The position numbers and the translations under genes were made by a program. A DNA stretch of 43,394 bases from Bacteroidales bacterium (lineage in GTDB: Bacteria > Bacteroidota > Bacteroidia > Bacteroidales > GCA-2748055). Of the stretch, positions 8,417-16,952 are shown piece after piece (positions within the stretch are counted from its first letter, which is position 1; every line of letters begins with the position of its first letter). The stretch lies in NCBI GenBank assembly GCA_029938715.1, contig JAOZUK010000023.1, positions 1 to 43,394 on the forward strand. The letters run 5' to 3'. Under the pieces are notes generated by a model that was not told the origin of the DNA, searched no databases, and saw only the letters and a list, made by a program, of their open reading frames with translations.

Positions 8417-10024
8417 ATGTCCAATCAATCACAGACCCGCTCTATTCCCCCGGTAATATTTGCACTTACCCTTGTGGCCACCCTGGGTGGACTCCTATTT
8501 GGATATGACACCGCTGTAATTAATGGTGCCACCGATGCCCTCAGACAGTTTTTTATCACACCGCTGGAAGGGGATCCGGTACTGGCATCTGCCACCATCG
8601 TGCAATTCAAGGGAATTGTAACCATCTGTTTCGCCATTGTCGCCGCGCTAATTTCCAGCTTCCTTATCAAGCTTTTTGGAAAAAGGAAAGGGTCCATAGG
8701 GAGCGGGATCCTGTGGGTGATTGGGATTATAGTGATCTATTTTTTCTTCCTGAAAGGGGAGAATGTACTCACCGAATCACTGGGGAATTCCATCAAAGGA
8801 TTCACCATCTCCAGTGCGCTGGTGGGTTGCATTATCGGTGGCTCTCTGGGCGGATATATCAGCCAGAGCATAGGAAGAAAGCGCGGACTGATGCTTGCTG
8901 CTATTCTGTTCCTGATCTCTGCGCTTGGCTCGGCCATGCCAGAGAAGTTAAACTTCATGGGGCTGGCCACCATCAGTTCCTTTATTTTTTATAGGGTGCT
9001 GGGTGGAATTGGAGTTGGACTTGCATCCATGCTTTCACCCATGTACATCGCTGAGATAGCCCCTGCCAATATACGTGGTAAACTGGTTTCATGGAATCAG
9101 TTTGCCATCATTTTTGGTATGGTGGTGGTCTACTTTGTGAACTACAGCATTGCAAAAGGACAGGCTGCAGAATGGATCAACGTTACAGGCTGGCGATGGA
9201 TGTTCGGTTCTGAAACAATTCCTGCTGCACTCTTCCTGATTCTGCTATTCTTCATACCCGAATCTCCACGGTATCTGGTCATGAAACAACAGGAGAATAA
9301 AGCATTGCAACTGCTTAAGAAAATCAATCCGGCTAATGCCGAGAAGGTGCTGGCCGATGTAAAAGCCTCCCTGATTGTGACACGTACTCCCTGGCTTTCA
9401 TTTGGAGGACTGGTTATCGTTATTGGAATCCTCTTATCGGTTTTCCAGCAATTTGTTGGGATCAATGTGGTGCTCTACTATGCAGGTGATATTTTCAGAA
9501 GCATGGGTTCTGGCAATGATTCTTCTTTGATTCAAACCATAATTGTAGGACTGGTGAATCTTATATTCACGGTAGTAGCCATATTCACAGTGGACCGGTT
9601 TGGTCGAAAGCCTTTGATGGTCATAGGAGCACTGGCCATGGCTGTCAGTATGTTTGCTTTGGGCTTCTCTTTTTATCTGGACAAAATGGGATTGCTCTCC
9701 CTGATCTTTATGCTCACCTATACTGCTGCTTTTGCCATGAGCTGGGGCCCTGTTACATGGGTTCTGTTGTCTGAAATCTTCCCCAACAGCATCAAAGGAG
9801 CCATGTCCATCGCTGTGGCCTCCCAATGGATTGCCAATCTGATCGTTTCATGGACCTTCCCTATGATGAATGAGAGCACTGTGTTGACCAAAATGTTCAA
9901 TCAGGGATTCTCTTACTGGATCTATGGCCTGATGGGACTGCTGGCAGCCTGGTTTGTAATAAAACTTATTCCGGAGACTAAAGGAAAAACCTTAGAAGAA
10001 ATTGAATCTATCTGGAAAAGATAG
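8417..10024 (+). CDS. xylE: MFS sugar/H+ symporter, probable xylose transporter
   Basis: 535 residues with about 12 membrane helices, inner membrane. Sugar-porter signatures are visible: FGYDTAVINGA in helix 1, GIGVGLASMLSPMYIAEIAPANIRG, PESPRYLV after helix 6, DRFGRKP in the second half and PETKGKTLEEIE at the C-terminus. The helix 7 block QQFVGINVVLYYA is the sugar-binding QQxxGxNxxxYY pattern of the XylE/GLUT group. It is slightly longer than E. coli XylE because of an extended loop between helices 2 and 3 (about residues 105-135). It starts 4 bases after xylA. Xylose is the likely substrate by context. Confidence 0.9.
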   Translation: MSNQSQTRSIPPVIFALTLVATLGGLLFGYDTAVINGATDALRQFFITPLEGDPVLASATIVQFKGIVTICFAIVAALISSFLIKLFGKRKGSIGSGILWVIGIIVIYFFFLKGENVLTESLGNSIKGFTISSALVGCIIGGSLGGYISQSIGRKRGLMLAAILFLISALGSAMPEKLNFMGLATISSFIFYRVLGGIGVGLASMLSPMYIAEIAPANIRGKLVSWNQFAIIFGMVVVYFVNYSIAKGQAAEWINVTGWRWMFGSETIPAALFLILLFFIPESPRYLVMKQQENKALQLLKKINPANAEKVLADVKASLIVTRTPWLSFGGLVIVIGILLSVFQQFVGINVVLYYAGDIFRSMGSGNDSSLIQTIIVGLVNLIFTVVAIFTVDRFGRKPLMVIGALAMAVSMFALGFSFYLDKMGLLSLIFMLTYTAAFAMSWGPVTWVLLSEIFPNSIKGAMSIAVASQWIANLIVSWTFPMMNESTVLTKMFNQGFSYWIYGLMGLLAAWFVIKLIPETKGKTLEEIESIWKR

Positions 10025-10028
10025 ATTC

Positions 10029-10063
<35 letters not shown>

Positions 10064-10083
10064 AAATATAAAGATTGTGAATT

Positions 10084-11247
10084 ATGAGAAATTACAAATA
10101 TTTAGTATGGATCCTATTAATAGTGGTTATGACCTTTAGTTGCCAAGGGACCGGGAGCAGTAGCAACAGTTTCGAAGATCCAATAAAGTTCTACGTTGGT
10201 TCCTCGGATGGAAGTCTGGAGCACTCCATTTTTCTTTGTGAATTTGATGCGGAAAGTGGAAATTTTTATGTCCTTGATTCATTTGCCGGGGCAAAGGGTC
10301 CCTCCTACCTGGCTCTCTCCCCCGGAAATGATTTCCTTTACACCATCAACGAAGAGATTTCAGACCCAGCGTCAAAACAAAGGACTGTAAGCTCATACAG
10401 CATCGACTCTGACAACCTTAGCCTGAAATTTATGAACTCTCAATCGAGCCAGGGATCCGGACCCTGTCATATTTGTTGCAGCAAAGACGGCAACTACATT
10501 TTCGCCGCTAACTATTCAAGTGGACATAGTTCTGCATTTCCTGTGCAGGAGGATGGAAGCATCGGGAACGCTACCAGCGTGGTTATAGGAGAGGGCAATG
10601 GTCCGGTTGAAAGCAGACAGAATGGTCCTCACGCCCATATGGTTGCACTGGATCCCGGGAATAGGTTCCTTCTGGTACCTGATCTGGGTACCGACAAGGT
10701 GTTGATCTACCAATTTGATGAGAATTCCGGGACACTTACACCCAATCCGGAGCAACCATTTCTGAAAATGGATCCGGGATCTGGTCCGAGGCATCTGGTT
10801 TTTCATCCCGGGGGCGAGTTTGTTTATGTGGTAAATGAACTAAACTCTACGGTTACAGCCTGTAGATATGATGAAAAGAGAGGTGTACTGACCAAGTTAC
10901 AATCAGTTAGCACTGTTTCGGAGGATCATGTTGGATCAAAGTATCCAGCGGCCATACGCATCAGTTCAGATGGAAAATTTGTTTATGCTTCCACACGGGG
11001 TGAGCATAGCAAAATCTCGGTTTTCCAGGTAGAAGATGATGGACGGATCATCAGGACTCAAGTAGTAGAGGTTACCCACTGGCCCAGGGAATTTAACCTG
11101 GATCCAAGCGGGAAATATCTGATGGTAGCGGGCGAAAAGTCCGATGAGATCGAGCTCTATTACATTAACAAAGCAACCGGAAAGTTGAATCCTACCGAAT
11201 CAAAGCTGACACTTCCCTCTCCAGCTTGCATTTTGTACATTGATTAA
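10084..11247 (+). CDS. Lactonase-fold beta-propeller lipoprotein (6-phosphogluconolactonase/YbhE family)
   Basis: 387 residues. A lipoprotein signal ends at Cys20 (MTFSC). The rest is a seven-bladed propeller of the 'lactonase' family (Pfam lactonase), recognisable from repeated blocks such as GPSYLALSPGNDFLYTINE, GPCHICCSKDGNYIFAANY, GPHAHMVALDPGNRFLLVPDLG and GPRHLVFHPGGEFVYVVNE, each carrying the family His or its substitute. Cytosolic members open 6-phosphogluconolactone; this one is exported, so a free sugar lactone is more likely. Its position behind the xylose transporter and before a sugar-type oxidoreductase suggests a pentonolactone, which is speculative. Confidence 0.85.
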   Translation: MRNYKYLVWILLIVVMTFSCQGTGSSSNSFEDPIKFYVGSSDGSLEHSIFLCEFDAESGNFYVLDSFAGAKGPSYLALSPGNDFLYTINEEISDPASKQRTVSSYSIDSDNLSLKFMNSQSSQGSGPCHICCSKDGNYIFAANYSSGHSSAFPVQEDGSIGNATSVVIGEGNGPVESRQNGPHAHMVALDPGNRFLLVPDLGTDKVLIYQFDENSGTLTPNPEQPFLKMDPGSGPRHLVFHPGGEFVYVVNELNSTVTACRYDEKRGVLTKLQSVSTVSEDHVGSKYPAAIRISSDGKFVYASTRGEHSKISVFQVEDDGRIIRTQVVEVTHWPREFNLDPSGKYLMVAGEKSDEIELYYINKATGKLNPTESKLTLPSPACILYID

Positions 11248-11272
11248 TTCATTCTCCTGAAATGAAAGTGAA

Positions 11273-12394
11273 ATGAAAAATTATAAAGTAGGTATTGCAG
11301 GCCTTGGAAAAGTGGCTCACCTCCATGCAAAGGCACTTCAGGAGATTGAAAACGCTGAATTCACAGCTGGCTGTTCCCGCACCCTGTCAAAAGCAGCATC
11401 ATATGTCTCCGAATACGGTGCCAAACCCTATGACAACATCACCAGGATGGTCAGGGAAAACAGGCTTGATCTGGTGATCATTTGTACACCCCATCCCAAT
11501 CATGTGGAACCCACCCTCGAAGCCCTTGCGGCAGGAGCCCACGTACTTGTAGAGAAACCACTGGCTTCAACACTGGAGGATTGTGATGTGATGATTGAAG
11601 CAGCTCGCCAAGCTAAATTGAATCTGGGTGTAATCAGCCAGCGAAGGTGGTATCCCCCTACCCTGCGTGTAAAAAAGGCCATGGATGATGGGAAAATCGG
11701 GGAAACAATCATGGGCACCATCAATATGCTTGGATGGCGGGATAAGGCATACTATGAATCAGATGAATGGAGAGGGAAATGGGAAGAGGAAGGTGGTGGT
11801 GTCATGGTGAACCAGGCCCCTCACCAGCTGGACCTGTTCTGCTGGTTAATGGGACCCATTGATGAGGTGTATGGCCATTGGGCCAACCTGAACCATCCTT
11901 ACATTGAGGTGGAGGATACTGCACTGGCCATTGTGAAATTCAAAAGCGGCGCCATCGGAAATATTGTGATGTCTAATTCACAAAAGCCCGGGATTTTCGG
12001 AAAGATTCAGATCCATGGTAAGAATGGATCCTCAGTAGGTGTGCAAACAGAAGGAGGTGCCATGTTTATTGCAGGAATGGCTCCCATCCTGGAACCGCCC
12101 ATCAATGACCTCTGGACCATTCCGGGAGAGGAGAATCTGCTGGAAGAGTTTACCAGAGAAGACGATGCGCTTTTTGAAAAGGTGGATCCTACGGTCTATT
12201 TTATTCGCCTTCAGATTGAAGAGTACCTGGATGCACTGGATCAAAACAGGGAACCTCTGGTAAATGGAGAGGAGGCACGAAAAACTGTGGAGCTGTTCAC
12301 TGCCATCTACCGCTCCACCAGGGATAACAGACCCGTGAAATTCCCACTGGCTCCAGAGAGTGAAAGAGAAGATTTTGATGGTCGTCTGAAGTGA
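11273..12394 (+). CDS. Gfo/Idh/MocA-family oxidoreductase
   Basis: 373 residues. N-terminal Rossmann fold with GIAGLGKVAHLHAKAL; ICTPHPNHV and HVLVEKPLA carry the EKP signature whose lysine is catalytic; EEGGGVMVNQAPHQLDL in the C-terminal domain holds the conserved histidine. NAD(P)-dependent oxidation or reduction of a sugar or sugar derivative is the family role. It has no signal peptide, unlike many secreted relatives in Bacteroidota. It follows the lactonase-fold gene by 25 bases on the same strand. A xylose or other aldose 1-dehydrogenase is possible; so is a 3-keto-glycoside dehydrogenase. Its stop codon directly touches the stop of the convergent next gene. Confidence 0.9.
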   Translation: MKNYKVGIAGLGKVAHLHAKALQEIENAEFTAGCSRTLSKAASYVSEYGAKPYDNITRMVRENRLDLVIICTPHPNHVEPTLEALAAGAHVLVEKPLASTLEDCDVMIEAARQAKLNLGVISQRRWYPPTLRVKKAMDDGKIGETIMGTINMLGWRDKAYYESDEWRGKWEEEGGGVMVNQAPHQLDLFCWLMGPIDEVYGHWANLNHPYIEVEDTALAIVKFKSGAIGNIVMSNSQKPGIFGKIQIHGKNGSSVGVQTEGGAMFIAGMAPILEPPINDLWTIPGEENLLEEFTREDDALFEKVDPTVYFIRLQIEEYLDALDQNREPLVNGEEARKTVELFTAIYRSTRDNRPVKFPLAPESEREDFDGRLK

Positions 12395-13762
12395 TTAAAA
12401 GAGTTTGACCACACCATAAACTCCTACTGCAATAATGGCCAGGCAACAGATGATCAGTGCGACTTTATAGAACTTACCCGGTGGCACGACCTTCTCCCCT
12501 GGCCCAAACCTGAACCAGACTCCGGCGATCACCACTACAATCAGCATAACAAATGTGGCGAGCCCGCCAATGGTCACCATAAGTACCGGTAGTTTGATCA
12601 CCAGGAATGCAATGGTCCACAAAACAGGAAAGACCACAGCCAGAATCCTGATGGTTCGCATTCGGGTTTTCAGGTTGTTAAAATCGATCCACTTAAGCAC
12701 TCCGAAAAGATCTGAAAAGACCCTGGTTCTGATGGCCAGGGCAGCAAAAAGTGTAGAGAAAAGAACCACAAAGGAGCCCAGAAGAAATATGTTCTTGGCC
12801 GTTGGGCCCACCGAATCGGTATAAATTCTTGAGATGGTTTCTATCATCTGGTATCCCTCAGGTACCTCACCGCGTTGATAGAGTATGGAAGCCCCCAATA
12901 AGAAAAAAGCCGCTGTTACAATGGTATAGACTATCATAGAGAGAAATGCATCCATATACATCACCTTAATCCATCCCCTGGCCCTTTTTCGCCACTCCTC
13001 ACTCTCCCTTTTTGGCCCTGTAAACCTGGCATACCCTTTCTCGATACACCAGTAGTTGTAAGAAAGAATCTCATCTCCCCCAACTCCGGTTAACCCAAAA
13101 GCTGCCAGCGCAAATCCAACAGTAGCTTTTGGCAATTTAAAGGATAATCCTTCGGCAATATCTGGCCAGGTGACCGCAAATCCTGTCTTCTGCACCATAA
13201 TCAGAGCTGCAAGGGTAAATAGGGTAAATAATCCCATAAATACCAGGGAGATTTTCTCCACCACACCGTAATACCCGAACAGCATTACCGAAATCACCAC
13301 CAGTGCAGTTAAAATGGTCCAGGTTGCTACAGAAAGACCAGGTATGGCTATGTTCAGAATTATCGCCACCCCACCAATAATACCTCCAAGCTGAAGGGGT
13401 TTGAACAGCCACAAAATCAACCAGCTCCATGCTGCCCAACTCACCTGGCGCTTCCCAAACCTGGGGCCGGGCAGTTCATTCATCAGGTTCATGGCTGTGA
13501 TCCCTCTGATAATCGACTGCCTCCCGAACTCCAGTTGCAGTACGATTTTCACCAGACAACTCACCAGGATCACCCAGAGGGTTACAAATCCCGCTTTAGC
13601 TCCTAAGGAAGTAGTGGCAATCAATTCACCCGATCCCACTACAGAAGCCGAGAGAATAAAACCCGGTCCCAGGTATTTAAGTTTTTGCCTGAAGTTAACA
13701 GGAGCAGGCTGGATCGATCCCTCATCCACGAGATAAGGATCAGTTAGAGGTCGACTATTCAT
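12395..13762 (-). CDS. Nramp-like membrane transporter without canonical metal motifs
   Basis: 455 residues from the ATG at 13762 (a further-upstream ATG at 13834 would add 24 non-conserved residues). About 11 hydrophobic segments. The fold family is evident from YLGPGFILSASVVG and LGAKAGFVTLWVILVS, which align with helix 1 and 2 of SLC11/Nramp. The canonical helix 1 DPGN is replaced by GSGE (43-46), and the helix 6 MPH by GGDE (228-231), so the usual Mn/Fe site is not there. The substrate is therefore open; magnesium-type or non-metal solutes are possible. It is convergent with the oxidoreductase gene with no bases between the stops, and monocistronic. Confidence 0.8.
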   Translation of the reverse strand: MNSRPLTDPYLVDEGSIQPAPVNFRQKLKYLGPGFILSASVVGSGELIATTSLGAKAGFVTLWVILVSCLVKIVLQLEFGRQSIIRGITAMNLMNELPGPRFGKRQVSWAAWSWLILWLFKPLQLGGIIGGVAIILNIAIPGLSVATWTILTALVVISVMLFGYYGVVEKISLVFMGLFTLFTLAALIMVQKTGFAVTWPDIAEGLSFKLPKATVGFALAAFGLTGVGGDEILSYNYWCIEKGYARFTGPKRESEEWRKRARGWIKVMYMDAFLSMIVYTIVTAAFFLLGASILYQRGEVPEGYQMIETISRIYTDSVGPTAKNIFLLGSFVVLFSTLFAALAIRTRVFSDLFGVLKWIDFNNLKTRMRTIRILAVVFPVLWTIAFLVIKLPVLMVTIGGLATFVMLIVVVIAGVWFRFGPGEKVVPPGKFYKVALIICCLAIIAVGVYGVVKLF

Positions 13763-13820
13763 ACCCCTAAATATATCAATAAATGACACACTCTTTTTAA
13801 GTCCATGCCACAATCCTACC

Positions 13821-13958
13821 ATGCATGGATTCAAGACCTATTACCTCATGGACGGGGGCAATATGGGTAACGGAACCACATCCTGGTATATAATCATCCA
13901 GCGATGTAATTGCACTAAAGCTCATGGGGAGGAGAAATTTGAGAATGTGAAGTACTAA
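13821..13958 (+). CDS. Possible small ORF, 45 residues, unknown
   Basis: An open frame from ATG 13821 to TAA 13958 between the divergent Nramp-like gene and the next plus-strand gene. The product would start MHGFKTYYLMDGG and contain a CNC pair. No family is recognised, no promoter or unusual leader is evident, and the length is within what chance allows. It is listed only because the intergenic space is otherwise unexplained. Confidence 0.15.
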   Translation: MHGFKTYYLMDGGNMGNGTTSWYIIIQRCNCTKAHGEEKFENVKY

Positions 13959-14004
13959 TTTTTAGGCGTACCTTTAAGTAATTGCTTAATAATCTTATAA
14001 ACCA

Positions 14005-15291
14005 ATGGGACCCCGACTCTGCACTATATGGATAAGCATTGTGCTTTCTGCCTTTTTTACTCAAATAGCATTTTCACAGACAGATTCCGCTCTCTTTTAC
14101 CAGGTGAAAGGAAGAATTATTGATGGTGGTACAAACCAACCTGTGGCATTAGCCAGTATTTTTATCGCAGGCTCCAGTGTGGGCACCGTAGCAAATACAG
14201 AAGGGGTTTTTGTTTTGAAAATTCCGGGGACCTATAGAAACGATTCAGTGCTTATCTCCTGCATGGGTTATGAAAGCCTGGAGTTAGGCATCGATCAATT
14301 TGACAATGAGCATAACCTGGTGCGTCTGAGAGCCATTCCCATTCCACTCGAAGAGGTGACCATTGTTAATAGAGATGCTCGCGATTTAATCACATCTGCA
14401 CTTGAGAATATCAGGAATAACTACAGCACTGATCCAATGAGTGTAACCACTTTTTACCGGGAAAGTATGCAAAAAGGCAGAAAGTATATATCTGTTTCAG
14501 AGGCTGTTCTGGAAGGCTACAAATCATCCTATTCAAGTATTTTTGATATGGATCGGGTTTCCATCAAAAAAGCACGCAAAAGCAGTGATTTTAAAAACAG
14601 AGATACAGTCATCCTAAAACTACAAGGAGGACCGCATACCATGTTCCAGCTTGATTTTGTGAAGAATCCCGGCGAACTGCTCGATAGGGAGATGTTGCCC
14701 TATTACGAGTATCATTTAAGCAGGCAAACAATAATTGACAATCGGCTGGCCCATGTAATCACTTTTCATCAGCTGCCAGAAATTGACGTACCCCTGTATA
14801 AAGGAAATTTTTTCGTAGGGGTGGAAGATCTTGCTTTTATGGGCGCTGAAATTCATCTTCATGAAGATCATATGGACAGGGCTGCCGAATTTATGGTTAA
14901 GTCCGAGCCATCCGGGGCAAAAATTGATGTGGACAAGGCCGATTACCTGATAAATTATCGATTCTTTCAAAATATGTGGTTCCTCGCTTATGTTCGCTCA
15001 GAAATAGTTGTGAAAGTCAACTGGGATAAAAAACTTTTTAATTCAACCTTTACCATAAAGGCGGAAATGGCTGTAACCAATGTGGATTCCATGAACATCA
15101 CACGGTTCGAAAAGGCTGATATGGTTAGGAAGAAGGATATTTTTGTAGAACAGATAGCGGATTTTGAGGACCCCGAATTCTGGGGTGATTATAACATCAT
15201 ACGCCCCGAGGAATCCATCCAGCGTGCCATTGAGCGTATGGGACGGAACAGTTCGTTATCAAGCCCTCCAGGGGCAGGTTCTAACCGGTAA
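14005..15291 (+). CDS. Exported protein with carboxypeptidase-like regulatory domain
   Basis: 428 residues. A signal peptide of about 24 residues (ending FSQ) is followed by a CarboxypepD_reg-like domain, residues 30-110: VKGRIIDGGTNQPVALASIFIAG, SVGTVANTEGVFVLKI, and SCMGYESLEL. In Bacteroidota this beta-sandwich usually precedes outer-membrane barrels or large periplasmic domains. The remainder, about 320 residues, starts with an EVTIVNRDARDLITSALENI helix seen in many such proteins and looks soluble. No enzyme motif is visible. It stands alone; neighbours give no functional hint. Confidence 0.75.
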   Translation: MGPRLCTIWISIVLSAFFTQIAFSQTDSALFYQVKGRIIDGGTNQPVALASIFIAGSSVGTVANTEGVFVLKIPGTYRNDSVLISCMGYESLELGIDQFDNEHNLVRLRAIPIPLEEVTIVNRDARDLITSALENIRNNYSTDPMSVTTFYRESMQKGRKYISVSEAVLEGYKSSYSSIFDMDRVSIKKARKSSDFKNRDTVILKLQGGPHTMFQLDFVKNPGELLDREMLPYYEYHLSRQTIIDNRLAHVITFHQLPEIDVPLYKGNFFVGVEDLAFMGAEIHLHEDHMDRAAEFMVKSEPSGAKIDVDKADYLINYRFFQNMWFLAYVRSEIVVKVNWDKKLFNSTFTIKAEMAVTNVDSMNITRFEKADMVRKKDIFVEQIADFEDPEFWGDYNIIRPEESIQRAIERMGRNSSLSSPPGAGSNR

Positions 15292-15348
15292 TTCGCCCAG
15301 TACTTCGTTGATGAGATTGAAGGAAATCATATTACTGGACCTTCAAAC

Positions 15349-15549
15349 CTATCGTCTGAAAATATCTAGATATTCGTGCAATGCAAAAAGCCTGTTGCGG
15401 GAGAATCCGGTAATCTCTTTGAGTATACCCAGTTTCTCAAATTCTGAAATCAGGCGATTGACCGTAGCTGCTGTAACCCTTAGTTTCTGTTCAACTTCAC
15501 GCGGTGAAATAACCGGTGTAGAATAGAGCTGCAACAAAAACTCATTTCC
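15349..15549 (-). pseudogene. Fic-family protein, C-terminal winged-helix remnant
   Basis: The frame closed by a stop at 15550-15552 reads GNEFLLQLYSTPVIS, then PREVEQKLRVTAATVNRLI and GILKEITGFSRNRLFALHEYL, ending at 15349. This is the usual C-terminal winged helix of Bacteroidota Fic proteins (helix-turn-helix followed by a RNRLF...YL tail). The Fic catalytic domain with HPFxxGNGR is missing upstream; the sequence there is AT-rich and carries an inverted repeat. It is a decayed remnant, or at most a 60-residue orphan starting at a TTG (15537). Confidence 0.7.
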
Positions 15550-15559
15550 CTATTTCTAG

Positions 15560-15587
15560 CTTAAAATATGGTATTTTATATTTTAAG
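15560..15587. repeat. Perfect inverted repeat, 10-bp arms
   Basis: CTTAAAATAT (15560-15569) and ATATTTTAAG (15578-15587) are exact reverse complements around an 8-base loop. It lies just upstream of the Fic remnant. It could be an operator left from a regulated gene. There is no GC-rich stem or clear T tract, so a terminator is less likely. The stretch 15292-15804 holds no intact gene: besides this repeat and the Fic remnant nothing in 15590-15770 was recognised. Confidence 0.5.
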
Positions 15588-15781
15588 TTCGTCGATAAAG
15601 TTAAAATAAATTGCTTTATACTTCAAGAGTGAAGTGGACTTTCTTTGAGATCATGCACCTCGTTAAGCAATAACACAAAGGTACTGGATCAGAATAGTTC
15701 TCTTAAAAGCAGCCTGGAGAATCACCAAGTTGGATATTTTAGTAACCGGACCCGAAATAAAATAAGCAAGTACTTAGCACT

Positions 15782-15806
15782 AAGCGGAAGCTTTGCTTTC
15801 GCGCTT
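15782..15806 (-). terminator. Imperfect hairpin at the end of the kinase gene
   Basis: On the minus strand AAGCG and CGCTT pair, continued by GAAAGC against GCTTC with small bulges, loop AAA. The stem includes the kinase stop codon (15805-15807). There is no immediate U tract, and a second small palindrome (CTTAG/CTAAG) follows, so termination is only possible. Confidence 0.3.
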
Positions 15807-16878
15807 AACGCTTCACCCTGGCATTGCCCTGCCAGATGCTCCATATCTGATCTTCATCTGCAGGTTGGGCATAGTCAGTCTCAAGCGTTGCAACGAAAGC
15901 TCCACTGGCCCAGCCAAACTGGATCCACTTTTCAGGTTCCCAATCCCTAAGAATTGCATAGAGCATTCCGCTTACAAAGCCATCTCCTCCTCCTATGCGG
16001 TCGTAGACATAGATGTTACGTGGCTCGACCACATGCCAGTTTCCATTTTCTGAAATAATTCCGCCCCACATATGCTCATTGGTGCTAATCACCTGACGAA
16101 GGGTGGTCGCAAATACAGAAACATCCGGAAAGGCCTTTTGTGCCCGATTGATCATCCCTTTAAAGCCATCAATTTTTGCTGTTAGATCATTGCCTCCGGC
16201 ATCAGGACCTTCAATGCCCAGGCAGAGTTGGAAGTCCTCCTCGTTTCCGATCAGAATATCTGATATAGAAGCAATCTCCTTGAAGATCTCATTTAGTTCC
16301 TTCTCTCTTCCAATCCAGAAGGAGGCCCTGTGATTCAGATCAAAGGAGATGCGGGTCCCATTCTTCTTTGCAGCCCTTGCAATTTCAAGGCAAAACTGGC
16401 TTGTTTCGGGCGAGAGCGCCGCGATTAATCCGGAAAGATGAACAATTTGTGCTCCTTCATCTCCAAAGATCCGGTCCAGGTCAAAATCCTTCACATTCAA
16501 GGTACGCCCCACTTCCCCGGCTCGATCATTCTGTACCCTGGGTCCTCGTGAACCATATCCACTATCGGCAATATTGATTTGGTGACGGTAACCCCATGGA
16601 TTACCCTGCTCCAATTCCGGTCCTTCATAATCCATATGCCTGCTGGCCAGATTATCCTTAATCAGCCTGGCAATGGGGCTTCCCTTCACAAATGTGGTTA
16701 AAATCTTTACCGGTAAGCCCAGATAAGAAGCGGTACTTCCCACATTGGATTCTGCACTGGTGGCCTGCACCTTAAATAGTTCACTGCTATGCACCGGCTG
16801 CCCGTTAATTGGAGTCATTCTAATTCCCATGCTGGTGGGTATCACCATCGCATATTTCGCCTCATTCCTTAATTCCAT
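15805..16878 (-). CDS. PfkB-family sugar kinase, KDG-kinase-like (divergent copy)
   Basis: 357 residues. PfkB signatures: AESNVGSTASYLG near residue 42 (substrate side), SFDLNHRASFW with Asp180, GNEED at 211-215, and DRIGGGDGFVSG with the catalytic base Asp299. This matches 2-dehydro-3-deoxygluconokinase, which makes KDPG for the aldolase encoded at 1126. It is clearly related to the next kinase upstream, but its N-terminus is unusual: the GEIM(L)RL strand of KDG kinases reads IPTSMGIRMTP, and it starts only 8 bases after a 56-bp heptamer array. It may have shifted to another keto-deoxy acid. It is probably co-transcribed with the upstream kinase (74-base spacer). Confidence 0.85.
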   Translation of the reverse strand: MELRNEAKYAMVIPTSMGIRMTPINGQPVHSSELFKVQATSAESNVGSTASYLGLPVKILTTFVKGSPIARLIKDNLASRHMDYEGPELEQGNPWGYRHQINIADSGYGSRGPRVQNDRAGEVGRTLNVKDFDLDRIFGDEGAQIVHLSGLIAALSPETSQFCLEIARAAKKNGTRISFDLNHRASFWIGREKELNEIFKEIASISDILIGNEEDFQLCLGIEGPDAGGNDLTAKIDGFKGMINRAQKAFPDVSVFATTLRQVISTNEHMWGGIISENGNWHVVEPRNIYVYDRIGGGDGFVSGMLYAILRDWEPEKWIQFGWASGAFVATLETDYAQPADEDQIWSIWQGNARVKR

Positions 16879-16886
16879 TTTCCCAA

Positions 16887-16942
<56 letters not shown>

Positions 16943-16952
16943 GTGTTGACCG

